From: Fen-1359 sp963710355
Lineage (GTDB): Bacteria > Planctomycetota > Phycisphaerae > Sedimentisphaerales > Anaerobacaceae
Direction: 5' to 3'
DNA: 64,000 bases
Assembly: GCA_963710355.1 (NCBI GenBank)
Contig: CAVPZU010000001.1
Location: 849,646 to 913,645, forward strand
A program made the translations under genes and the position numbers. The first letter of the stretch is position 1. Every line of letters starts with the position of its first letter. Of the stretch, positions 35,631 through 43,882 are shown one piece after another. The notes under the pieces were generated by a model. That model saw only the letters and a list, made by a program, of their open reading frames with translations, ran no database searches and was not told the DNA's origin.

Positions 35631-37577
35631 CTATGAACCTATCCCAAAACCCCCATTATCGGCGTTTTCAATGCCATAAACGGCGTTTTTTGAGGTTTTG
35701 GGATGGCTTGTAATAACATGGCCGTGTAGAAATGTGCTTTTCATGTTCCATCCTCCGAAAAAATCCCAATATTTATAGGACATCTGTCGTGCAATAATGA
35801 CAAGATAAATTCCAGCGAGCCAGTTGTCGGCCAGCACTTTCAGGTCGTGCAAATCCACGGAATTATTATGGTCGAAGTCCGCGCCTTGGCACCAATTGTT
35901 TGAAGCCTGGCAATCGGACCTTAGCCACTGATGCGCAAACAGGGCAAAATCCAGCATATCCACGGTGTAGTTGTTGTTCAGATCCCCGGCTTGGACAGAC
36001 CAGCGCAGCCCAAGACTAAAACCATCGCCTGCGGAAACAGCTACGAAATTATTTCCCGCAGGAGGCGTCGCCTCACCATAGTAATTATCCCCCCAGCCGA
36101 CGATACTGCCGTCGGACTTCAGGGCAAGACTGTGATACACTCCCGCGGCGATGGCCGTAAAGCCCGTCCCGGAGGGCGGCGTTGCCTCACCATCGTCATT
36201 GTACCCCCAGCCAACGATACTGCCGTCGGACTTCAGGGCAAGACCAAAATCACGGCCTGCGGCAACAGCTATGAAATTGTTACCTGCCGGAAGTATCGCC
36301 TGACCATAACCGTTCCACCCCCAGTCGACGATACTGCCGTCGGACTTGAGGGCAAAACTGTGTTCATCGCCTGCGACAACGGCTATGAAATTATTTCCCG
36401 CAGGAGGCGTCGCCTGACCAGCATACTGACCATAATCTCCGTAGTTCGACCCCCAGCCTACAATACTGCCGTCAGACTTGAGCGCAAGACTAAAACCATC
36501 GCCTGCGGCAATAGCGATAAAGTTATTCCCTGCCGGAGGCGCCGCCTCACCATAGGCATTGTCCCCCCAGCCAACGATACTGCCGTCGGACTTCAGGGCA
36601 AGACTGTGAGAATAGCCTGCGGCAACGGCTATGAAATTATTCCCTGCCGGAGGTGTCGTCTGACCATAACCGTTCCACCCCCAGCCGACGATACTGCCGT
36701 CGGACTTGAGGGCAAAACTGTGTTCATCGCCTGCGGAAACAGCTATGAAATTATTTCCCGCCGGAGGTGTCGCCTGACCAAAGTCATTCTCCCCCCAGCC
36801 GACGATACTGCCGTCGGACTTAAGGGCAAGACTATGCTCCCAGCCTGCGGCAACGGCTATGAAATTATTCCCTGCCGGAGGTGTCGCCTGACCAAAGTCA
36901 TTCTCCCCCCAGCCGACGATGCTGCCGTCGGACTTCAGGGCAAGACTAAAATCATAGCCAGCGGCAATGGCGACAAAATTATTCCCTGCCGGAGGTGTCG
37001 CCTCACCGTAAGTATTGTCTCCCCAGCCAACAATGCTGCCGTCGGACTTGAGGGCAAGACTATGCTGCCCGCCTGCGGCGATGGCTATGAAATTATTTCC
37101 CGCAGGAGGCGTCGCCTGACCATAGTTATTGCGCCCCCAGACGACGATGGTGCCGTCGGACTTAAGGGCAAGACTGTGATAATAGCCTGCGGCAACGGCT
37201 GTGAAATTATTCCCTGCCGGAGGCGCCGCCTGACCATAGTAATTGTACCCCCAGCCGACGATACTGCCGTCGGACTTTAGGGCAAGACTATGAAACCCGC
37301 CTGCGGCAATGACTATGAAATTGTTACCCGCAGGAGGCGTCGCTTGACCATAGGAATTGTTCCCCCAGCCGACGATACTGCCGTCGGACTTCAGGGCAAG
37401 ATTGTAACTACCTCCTGCGGCAATTTTCGTAAGATTGGTCAAAGGGGCATTAGGCAGTTTTAGGCCACCCCAGCCAACTATTTCATGCCCTGCGGCATAG
37501 GGAGTAAACAGAGTTGTAAAGAGCGATCCTGCCGCAATAATGCCAATAACACTACCGTGTAGAAATGTGCTTTTCAT
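35631..37577 (-). CDS. RCC1-repeat secreted protein 1 with dockerin-like end
   Basis: ATG 37577 has GGAGG 8 bases upstream and starts a signal peptide (MKSTFLHGSVIGIIAAGSLF). Twelve RCC1-like units follow, each with SLALKSDGSIVGWG and a variable NNYGQATPPAGNN linker, long enough for nearly two propellers. A dockerin-like segment then reads GDLNNNYTVDMLDFALFAHQ and VDLHDLKVLADNWLAG. No stop follows this domain: the frame runs through the ribosome site and ATG of gene 2 to 35631, so the native stop has probably been lost by an indel. A surface-bound or binding role is inferred; RCC1 propellers in bacteria have no single known function. Confidence 0.7.
   Translation of the reverse strand: MKSTFLHGSVIGIIAAGSLFTTLFTPYAAGHEIVGWGGLKLPNAPLTNLTKIAAGGSYNLALKSDGSIVGWGNNSYGQATPPAGNNFIVIAAGGFHSLALKSDGSIVGWGYNYYGQAAPPAGNNFTAVAAGYYHSLALKSDGTIVVWGRNNYGQATPPAGNNFIAIAAGGQHSLALKSDGSIVGWGDNTYGEATPPAGNNFVAIAAGYDFSLALKSDGSIVGWGENDFGQATPPAGNNFIAVAAGWEHSLALKSDGSIVGWGENDFGQATPPAGNNFIAVSAGDEHSFALKSDGSIVGWGWNGYGQTTPPAGNNFIAVAAGYSHSLALKSDGSIVGWGDNAYGEAAPPAGNNFIAIAAGDGFSLALKSDGSIVGWGSNYGDYGQYAGQATPPAGNNFIAVVAGDEHSFALKSDGSIVDWGWNGYGQAILPAGNNFIAVAAGRDFGLALKSDGSIVGWGYNDDGEATPPSGTGFTAIAAGVYHSLALKSDGSIVGWGDNYYGEATPPAGNNFVAVSAGDGFSLGLRWSVQAGDLNNNYTVDMLDFALFAHQWLRSDCQASNNWCQGADFDHNNSVDLHDLKVLADNWLAGIYLVIIARQMSYKYWDFFGGWNMKSTFLHGHVITSHPKTSKNAVYGIENADNGGFGIGS
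35636..35709. mobile_element. 74-bp palindromic insertion in the leader of RCC1 protein 2
   Basis: The ends are AACCTATCCCAAAACC and GGTTTTGGGATGGCTT, near-perfect terminal inverted repeats. Inside, CGGCGTTTT occurs twice (35660 and 35681). The paralogue at 37577 has an uninterrupted leader at the same place (VIGIIAAG), so the segment is an insertion, probably of a small non-autonomous element. Confidence 0.6.
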
Positions 37578-37605
37578 GTTCCATTCCTCCAAAAATCGTT
37601 AAAAT

Positions 37606-37707
37606 GGGATTTCCCATATTTATCCGTCACAGGCGGATTAAACGCTCGGCTATAAAGCCAAGCGTTTCAATTCCATAATAATATCAAAATCTCCCACGAA
37701 TTACAAT
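37606..37707 (-). repeat. Structured ~100-bp repeat, copy C
   Basis: The best preserved copy. Hairpins: ATCCG/CGGAT near the left end, then AAACGCT...AGCGTTT (37640-37667) with an inner GGCT/AGCC stem. It lies 29 bases before the RCC1 gene 1 start, inside its probable leader, and 140 bases after the integrase stop. GGGATTTCCCAT at its left end is mirrored by ATGGGAAATCC at 37834, framing a ~240-bp unit. Confidence 0.7.
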
Positions 37708-37847
37708 AAAATCTTAAGGAGTATCCTTTCTGCTTTCACCCATTGTGTTCTCTAAACAGATGCGTCAAAACTGGCTTGAGCGGCATCCATAAGCTCTATA
37801 CTATCAAATCAGTATCAAATGCGCTACCTTAACATGGGAAATCCGGG

Positions 37848-38954
37848 TTAAATTACATACTTTCTACTATTTTCAATTACTCTATCGGTTTGTTCAGAAA
37901 CATCCTGCACATATCTTGTTGCCATTTGTAAATCTGCATGGCCAAGGAGTCTTTGAACAGCAAATGGATCGCCTGATCTTGCTGCTATCGTAGCAGCAGT
38001 TCTTCGGAGCGAATAAAAACCTGTTCCCTTGGGAACATCAAGGCCAGATTTTTTAATCAGCCTTGAAAATTTGGTCGTGATTGTATTTAGGGTCGTATAT
38101 TTGCCGTTACCATTACCATCAGGCTTAAGAAGTGTCTGTATATATGGGTTACCTCTGGAAGTATAGAAAACGAGCTTACCTGTCCTGGGAATCTTTTCAA
38201 GTGCTTTAACAGTTTCCGGCCATAATGGCAAATCTCTTGAAATCCCTGTCTTTCTTCTTGGCAGTTTGACTCTGGCATTGACAAGATCCAAATCAGTCCA
38301 CTTAAGCTCTGAACAATCTGTGCACCCAAAACCACAATTTAATCCGAGCCATATCATGGCCCGCATCTTTACATCTGCAGCAGACAGCAATTTGTTGATA
38401 TGTTCCGAATCGAAGGTGAATCTTTCTTGATGAATAATTTTTCCTCGTGAAATAGCATCAATGTTTGGAATATTTTTCAAAAGCTCGTTCTTCCTAGCCC
38501 AGTGAAACATAGCCTTCATTATGCTTATATGCAAATTTAATCTATAGACTGAGCCATAACTTTTCTGGAGCCTTCTTTTATAGTTCTGTAAATCCAGGGT
38601 TGAGATGCCCTTGACTTTTCGATTCTGACCCAGAAAAGCCATTAATCTATCCAGACTGTCGATTTGGTCAATGTGGTGTCTTGCAGTAAGATCATTTGCT
38701 TGGAGCTTTGAATACTGATACTTCAAATACATATCACAAAGCTGCTTTAGTGTCATATTATCGCCAGTTGGCTTTTGTAAAGTATTTTGACATCCATGCA
38801 GATATGTTGCCTGATCAAGATACCTCTGATATGCCTTTTTTCTATCAGAGCCGAAGTAATACATTTTCCCTTTTACTTTTTTACAGTATTGTCCTGTCGG
38901 ATGAAGCGTAAGTGGAAATTTGTCTGAACGTGTTTTTCTTTTTAAGGTTTTCAT
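37848..38954 (-). CDS. Tyrosine-type site-specific integrase
   Basis: A 368-residue recombinase with an N-terminal Arm/SAM-like DNA-binding half (TLKQLCDMYLKYQYSKLQAN) and a catalytic half. Box I reads GLNCGFGCTDCSELKWTDLD, lacking the usual Arg at the expected place, a form seen in many planctomycete integrases. The Lys beta-hairpin is LPRRKTGISRDLPLWPET, box II is FYSLRRTAATIAAR and QRLLGHADLQMATRY contains the Tyr nucleophile. AGGAGG precedes the ATG. It probably moves the element that carries the RCC1 genes. A nested inverted repeat lies just upstream. Confidence 0.85.
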   Translation of the reverse strand: MKTLKRKTRSDKFPLTLHPTGQYCKKVKGKMYYFGSDRKKAYQRYLDQATYLHGCQNTLQKPTGDNMTLKQLCDMYLKYQYSKLQANDLTARHHIDQIDSLDRLMAFLGQNRKVKGISTLDLQNYKRRLQKSYGSVYRLNLHISIMKAMFHWARKNELLKNIPNIDAISRGKIIHQERFTFDSEHINKLLSAADVKMRAMIWLGLNCGFGCTDCSELKWTDLDLVNARVKLPRRKTGISRDLPLWPETVKALEKIPRTGKLVFYTSRGNPYIQTLLKPDGNGNGKYTTLNTITTKFSRLIKKSGLDVPKGTGFYSLRRTAATIAARSGDPFAVQRLLGHADLQMATRYVQDVSEQTDRVIENSRKYVI

Positions 38955-39000
38955 GGTCCTGCCTCCTAAAAAAATGTTTACTTTTTCAGATAATCCCGAA

Positions 39001-39060
39001 TTAGTTGTAGTTATGGTTGTTATTCTTAGTAAGGCAACAACGGTCGATAATTACAACTAA
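39001..39060. promoter_or_regulatory. Nested inverted repeat upstream of the integrase
   Basis: TTAGTTGTAGTTAT (39001) and ATAATTACAACTAA (39047) match at 13 of 14 positions; inside them GTTGTT (39016) and AACAAC (39036) form a second stem. It lies 47-106 bases before the integrase start. It could be an operator or an attachment/arm site; 38955-39385 holds nothing else recognised. Confidence 0.5.
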
Positions 39061-39385
39061 CTGCAATATATTGGTTTGTGATTATTATACGAAATGAAAG
39101 TCAATAGGTTATATAATCCTATTTTTGCTAAAATATTTTTTCAATTATGCGTTTTTCAGTCAGAATCTGACATTCACTACCTTCCAAACTTATGAGATTT
39201 GACCTCTGTGGAGACAAAATGGAGACAGAGCAACAAAGTGAATACTTTATGAATTGGGAAAGGTAATTTCAGGATTGGAAGACCGCAGGACAGAAAAATC
39301 CAAGGGGATCCGGATCTATCCTACTTTAGTTTGCTAACTTAGTATACAAATTATTATATAAAGGTTGATTTCTATTTGGTTTTTT

Positions 39386-40051
39386 TTATTTATACTCTTC
39401 TGTTCTGTGCCGGACAATTTGTCCCTCAATCATGTAAATTACATCTTCTGCGATATTTGTGGCATGGTCTGCTATTCGTTCCAGATGGCGAGAGACCGAA
39501 AGTAGATGAATTAAAGATGCTATCTGTTCCGGATGAGTAAGGATTGCCTGCTGTACTTTTATATACATTTCGCGATTCATAGCATCAATTGCATCATCAC
39601 TGGCACAGACTTCCTGTGCAAGCTCAATGCTCAGATTAACAAGAGCATCGAGACTTTTTGTTAACATTGATTGTGCGGCACGGGCCATACCGACAAAATC
39701 AAAGGATATATCAGGTTTGGGCTGTGTCGCCAAAAACACTGCCCGCTCGGCGATGTTGACAGCCAAGTCGCCTATTCGCTCAAGGTCGCTGTTTATTTTT
39801 AATACCGCGATGATAAACCTGAGGTCTATGGCGACCGGCTGATACAAAGCAAGGATTTTCAGACACTCCTCTTCGACCTCAACCTCCTGCTGGTCTATTT
39901 CAATATCGTTATCTATCACCCTCTGTGCCAGGTCGCCATCTCTTTCTTCTATGGCCTCTGTGGAATCGTGCACAGCAGCCTCAACACGGGCGCTGAGATT
40001 CAGTATCTTTTTCTTAAGGTTTTCGATTTCCCTTTGCAGATGTTTTGCCAT
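39386..40051 (-). CDS. phoU: Phosphate signalling protein PhoU
   Basis: A 221-residue all-helical protein with the two PhoU three-helix repeats: EEDGDLAQRV-like text as ERDGDLAQRVIDNDIEIDQQ with EEECLKILALYQPVAIDLRF, and later LSVSRHLERIADHATNIAED. The metal-binding E/DxxxD patterns (LERIGDLAVNIAE, LERIADHATNIAE) are present. It restrains PhoR through the Pst transporter when phosphate is ample. It is the last gene of the pst cluster. Confidence 0.93.
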   Translation of the reverse strand: MAKHLQREIENLKKKILNLSARVEAAVHDSTEAIEERDGDLAQRVIDNDIEIDQQEVEVEEECLKILALYQPVAIDLRFIIAVLKINSDLERIGDLAVNIAERAVFLATQPKPDISFDFVGMARAAQSMLTKSLDALVNLSIELAQEVCASDDAIDAMNREMYIKVQQAILTHPEQIASLIHLLSVSRHLERIADHATNIAEDVIYMIEGQIVRHRTEEYK

Positions 40052-40070
40052 AATGAATTCCCGTTATTTT

Positions 40071-40421
40071 TTAATACTTCTTTTCAGTATGAGAGACAAG
40101 ACTGTATGCAAAATTCTTGTCCCTGATGTTTATATTGCCATCCTTACTGCCGACAATCTGTGCATTTGCATAATCAAATGTATCTGACAGTTCATTAATG
40201 ATTTCGATTCTGGCCCATGGAATTACTCGAACCATAGACGGACCGATGAAAATATCTTTCTCGTTACTGACAGACCTCCCAAAATGATATGTCACGCAAT
40301 TTATACGGACGTATGCATCCGTTATCTCGAGCACAAGGCCTACAACTATGTGGTTATGTGCTTCATGGTAAGGTTTCACTGTGCGGATTTTCCAAATCCT
40401 TTTTTCGTCATGTTTTATCAT
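40071..40421 (-). CDS. Unknown small protein inside the pst operon
   Basis: A 116-residue protein starting MIKHDEKRIWKIRTV, one base after the pstB stop codon (TAGTATG) with AGGAAGG upstream. Central text HNHIVVGLVLEITDAYVRIN and the following YHFGR, then IIPWARIEIINEL-like strands, suggest a small beta barrel, possibly Sm- or PRC-like. No signal peptide or membrane helix. I do not recognise the family. Its place between pstB and phoU suggests a role in phosphate uptake control. A longer frame exists upstream but overlaps pstB. Confidence 0.6.
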   Translation of the reverse strand: MIKHDEKRIWKIRTVKPYHEAHNHIVVGLVLEITDAYVRINCVTYHFGRSVSNEKDIFIGPSMVRVIPWARIEIINELSDTFDYANAQIVGSKDGNINIRDKNFAYSLVSHTEKKY

Positions 40422-40422
40422 A

Positions 40423-41262
40423 CTAACCAAACCTTCCTGTAACGTAATCTTCGGTTTCTTTTTTATCCGGATTGCTAAAAATTTTCGAGGTGGAATCATA
40501 CTCGATAAGTTTGCCGAGGCAGAAAAACGCAGTCCTGTCGCTGACGCGTGCCGCCTGCTGCATATTATGAGTAACAATCACAATTGTATAATCTTTCTGG
40601 AGCTGGCCAATCAGGTCTTCAATCTTGCCGGTAGCCAGCGGGTCGAGCGCCGAACACGGTTCATCCATAAGAATCACTTCCGGCTTTGTTGCCAAAGCAC
40701 GTGCGATACAAAGCCGCTGCTGCTGACCGCCCGAAAGCGCCAGTGCCGACTTTTTCAGGTCATCTTTAACCTCATTCCAAAGCGCCGCCGCCTTCAGGCT
40801 TTGTTCAACAACCTGATGAAGGTCTGACTGGTTTCTTATTCCCTGAAGTCGGGGTCCATAAGCGATATTATCAAATATGCTTTTCGGAAATGGGTTCGGC
40901 TTCTGAAAAACCATTCCAATCTGCTGGCGAAGATTGACAAGATTAATCTGCTTGTCGTAGATGTCCTGGCCGTCAACTCTTAATTTGCCCTCAATACGAA
41001 TGTGCGGAATCAGGTCGTTAATCCTGTTGATACTTCGCAGGAAGGTGCTTTTCCCGCAGCCGCTCGGGCCGATTATCGCTGTAACAGCGCGGGGGAAAAT
41101 CTCCATCGAGATATCTTTGACGCCGATTTTCGAGCCATAATAAAAACTGAAGTTTTCCGATACTATTACGGCAGGTGAAGTATCATTGGAAGAAAGCAAA
41201 TCTTTGGCTGTCTGCTCTTTTCTTTCGATTCTGATTATTTGCTTGTTATTTAATTTGTTCAT
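40423..41262 (-). CDS. pstB: Phosphate ABC transporter ATPase
   Basis: A 279-residue ABC ATPase: Walker A GPSGCGKSTFLRSI, Q-loop GMVFQKPNPFPKSIFDN, the signature ALSGGQQQRLCIARAL, Walker B VILMDEPCSALDP and the switch His in VTHNMQQAARVS. The wording FQKPNPFP and ARVSDRTAFF is specific to PstB. It drives high-affinity phosphate import with PstA and PstC. The gene starts one base after the pstA stop. Confidence 0.95.
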   Translation of the reverse strand: MNKLNNKQIIRIERKEQTAKDLLSSNDTSPAVIVSENFSFYYGSKIGVKDISMEIFPRAVTAIIGPSGCGKSTFLRSINRINDLIPHIRIEGKLRVDGQDIYDKQINLVNLRQQIGMVFQKPNPFPKSIFDNIAYGPRLQGIRNQSDLHQVVEQSLKAAALWNEVKDDLKKSALALSGGQQQRLCIARALATKPEVILMDEPCSALDPLATGKIEDLIGQLQKDYTIVIVTHNMQQAARVSDRTAFFCLGKLIEYDSTSKIFSNPDKKETEDYVTGRFG

Positions 41263-41263
41263 A

Positions 41264-42889
41264 TTAATGTCCGTGTAATTTTTTAAAAACCCGTGAACGT
41301 AAAATAATAGCGGCTATATTCAGGCACAGGATAAGCACTACGAGCGTTGCGACCATACCGTACTGATTATGCGGCACCATCGAGGAGATGCGGTCGCTGA
41401 CGGCCATATCATAGCTTCCATAAGAAAGAGTCCTTGTCTGCTGGAGAACCGAAGAAGGCACAGGGCCGAGGGCAACGGCGCCGGTGAAAAGGACCGGGGC
41501 GGTTTCGCCCGCTACCCGGCTTATACTTAAAATAATACCGGTAAGGATTCCAGGCATAGCGGCAGGCAGAGTTACAGAGACAAAAGTCTTGAATGTCCCT
41601 GCTCCCATCGCAAGCGATGCCTCCTTGTATGTGTGCGGCACGGAACGGATGGCCTCCTCACTGGCACGAATCATAACAGGCAGCGTCAATATGGTCAGCG
41701 TCAGGGAAGCGGCTATGATGCAGGGTCTTGAAGGCAGCCCGATAAGCGGAAGGAAAAACAACACGAAAAATGTCAGGCCGAACAAACCAAAAACAATACT
41801 CGGCACACCGGCAAGGGTATTTATGCACATCCTGATTATTTTGATTACGACATTGTCGGATGCGCATTCTGTCAGATAGGCGGCAGCGATAATGCCGATG
41901 GGAGCGGCGAACAGCATACTGATAACCGTCAGAAGCAATGTGCCGAGAATTTCAGGACCAACACCCCCGAAATAATGTCCCGGCGTGCTGCCATCGATGA
42001 AGTACTGCCAGTAAAACCGCCATTGCGGCCTCAACATATGATTAATATTATTTTTGATGAATCCAAACATTGGCTCCAGTTCTGTCCCGGCAAACTGTTC
42101 TGCACGTTCTGTCCTGACTTTGACCAGCGGCAGACCGGGTCCCTGCTCAACCCACTGCTCCTTGTACAGCAGTTTGTCCAGAATTTGTTCAGCCATATCC
42201 ATTCGGGTTGCGCCGAACTGATTCATAGCGGTAGAAGGAAGCGGCGTGCCGGGCCGGGGACCTAAAAGAAGAACAATCAATTCCTCCGCCTCCCGCACAT
42301 CTTTTGCATTCTGATGAAGCCGGTCAAGGTCTATATTTTCGATATTCTTTCTGTAATTCGACGCTATCTTAAAAAAGTTTTCGGCATAAGTATTTTTTAA
42401 TCCCGGGTCATCACTGAACTTTGCTGCATAGTCAAGGCAGGCGATAACTTCGGTTCTATCGCTGCTCGTAAATGCTGTTTCGAGCCTGTCGCGAATGTCT
42501 TTGGTCAAAGACCGCAGGGAAGTAAATTCTTCATTGGGAAGCTCCCTGCTTCCAATCTGCTCGCCGAACTGCCTGTATACATCTTTCACCTGGCCGATAA
42601 GCGATTCAGTGTCAATTCCACTTTTGAATCTATCCAGGGTTTCATAAACAGTTTGACGCAGAGCGGCAGTCTGAGCAGTTTCAGCGGCAAGACCGGCTTC
42701 GCTGCCGCGATTAAAAAGGGCTAACTGCATTTTGCGAAATTCAATAGTTTCCCTGAATATTACCGCACTTGTTCCTTTCCATAACATGGGACTGAGCACT
42801 ATTAACAACAAGATTACTATCAATAATGCCGTCAGATAGGTCATAATTGTAAAAATCTTGTCTAATATGCATCGGAAAGTTACGTTCAT
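41264..42889 (-). CDS. pstA: Phosphate ABC transporter permease PstA
   Basis: A 541-residue permease, about 250 residues longer than usual PstA. One N-terminal helix is followed by an extracytoplasmic insert of roughly 250 residues rich in Glu and Lys, then the normal five-helix core starting GGVGPEILGTLLLTVISMLF with the EAA loop EEAIRSVPHTYKEASLAMGA. The long insert is seen in PstA of several planctomycetes and other phyla; its role is unknown. It overlaps pstC by 4 bases (ATGA). Confidence 0.9.
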   Translation of the reverse strand: MNVTFRCILDKIFTIMTYLTALLIVILLLIVLSPMLWKGTSAVIFRETIEFRKMQLALFNRGSEAGLAAETAQTAALRQTVYETLDRFKSGIDTESLIGQVKDVYRQFGEQIGSRELPNEEFTSLRSLTKDIRDRLETAFTSSDRTEVIACLDYAAKFSDDPGLKNTYAENFFKIASNYRKNIENIDLDRLHQNAKDVREAEELIVLLLGPRPGTPLPSTAMNQFGATRMDMAEQILDKLLYKEQWVEQGPGLPLVKVRTERAEQFAGTELEPMFGFIKNNINHMLRPQWRFYWQYFIDGSTPGHYFGGVGPEILGTLLLTVISMLFAAPIGIIAAAYLTECASDNVVIKIIRMCINTLAGVPSIVFGLFGLTFFVLFFLPLIGLPSRPCIIAASLTLTILTLPVMIRASEEAIRSVPHTYKEASLAMGAGTFKTFVSVTLPAAMPGILTGIILSISRVAGETAPVLFTGAVALGPVPSSVLQQTRTLSYGSYDMAVSDRISSMVPHNQYGMVATLVVLILCLNIAAIILRSRVFKKLHGH

Positions 42890-43863
42890 TTACCTTTTCC
42901 CTGTTTTATTCCAGCCCTGGTTAAAAAATACTCGCTTACAACATTAAGAAAAAAAGTCATAATAAGCAGAATCAAACCAAGAGTAAAAAGCGCCCTGTAA
43001 TGGTCAGAGCCTTTTGCCGTCTCTCCCATATCGCCTGCAATAGTCCCTGTCATAGTTCGGACAGACTGGCCTAAGTCCCACCAGGGATGTGGAATCTGCG
43101 TTGCATTGCCGGAAGCCATCCAGACCACCATCGTTTCGCCAACCGCCCTCATCATCCCGAGAATGATTGCCGCAATAATTCCGCTGTGGGCTGCCGGCAG
43201 AACCACTCCGAACGTAGTTTCCATTCGTGTAGCGCCGAGACTGTATGAAGCCTCCCGAATCTCCCTTCCGACAGCCGACATCGAATCTTCCGCAACGCTG
43301 ATTATCGTCGGCAGCGCCATAATGGAAAGAACGAACGAGGCGTTGAGTGCATTTACGCCAGTGGTAAATCCGAACCTGTTCTGCAACCAGGGGGACAGCA
43401 CCAGAAAAGCGAAGAAACCATACGCCACAGACGGTATCGCTGCCAGAAGCTCAATAACCGGTTTCATAGCCGAGCGAACTCTGAATGAGACGATATCGCT
43501 GAGAAAAACGGCTGCAAGAATTCCTGTCGGGACTGCAAAAATCAGCGCACCCGCCGTCACATACAGCGACCCAACTATGATGGCAAGAGCCCCATACTGC
43601 GGTCTTTCTGCCGCAGGATACCAATCTTTGCTGAACAGGAAATCGGAAAGACTAAACTTCGCCAGAAAAGGAAACGCTTCCCTGATAACAAAGAAGAAAA
43701 TCAAAAGAACTGATATTACCGTTATGCAGGTAATAATAAAAAGGAAAGAGCGGCCAAGATGAAAAAACAGAAACCCTTTTATATCCTGACTGTAAGTAAG
43801 CAATAACGGCCGACGTTTAACATCGGCCGTCACTGCTGTGTCTGCTATTCTGCTTTTTTCCAT
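42886..43863 (-). CDS. pstC: Phosphate ABC transporter permease PstC
   Basis: A 325-residue permease with six helices. The first is near residues 35-60 (FLFIITCITVISVLLIFFFV). The EAA loop reads SMSAVGREIREASYSLGATR, followed by GMMRAVGETMVVWMASGNA, both close to PstC. It forms the membrane channel with PstA. It lies 20 bases downstream of pstS. Confidence 0.93.
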   Translation of the reverse strand: MEKSRIADTAVTADVKRRPLLLTYSQDIKGFLFFHLGRSFLFIITCITVISVLLIFFFVIREAFPFLAKFSLSDFLFSKDWYPAAERPQYGALAIIVGSLYVTAGALIFAVPTGILAAVFLSDIVSFRVRSAMKPVIELLAAIPSVAYGFFAFLVLSPWLQNRFGFTTGVNALNASFVLSIMALPTIISVAEDSMSAVGREIREASYSLGATRMETTFGVVLPAAHSGIIAAIILGMMRAVGETMVVWMASGNATQIPHPWWDLGQSVRTMTGTIAGDMGETAKGSDHYRALFTLGLILLIMTFFLNVVSEYFLTRAGIKQGKGK

Positions 43864-43882
43864 TTTTGCTGTTAAATCAATT

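Noticed and set aside
35931..37280. Long 449-residue open frame on the plus strand opposite RCC1 gene 1
   Set aside because: It is a shadow of the highly repeated RCC1 codons; the opposite frame has signal peptide, ribosome site and dockerin domain, and the plus-strand protein is low-complexity CGNGYEI-type repetition.
34700..37420. Regular ~114-bp direct repeats that could suggest a CRISPR or satellite array
   Set aside because: The repeats are in frame, differ at third positions and encode RCC1 units; spacer-like parts are coding linkers.
37661..37690. GTTTCAATTCC text resembling a CRISPR repeat end
   Set aside because: It occurs once in copy C, is not conserved in copies A and B, and no spacer array or cas gene is present.
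39320..39385. Possible terminator after phoU
   Set aside because: T-rich sequence is present but no stem of useful length was found.
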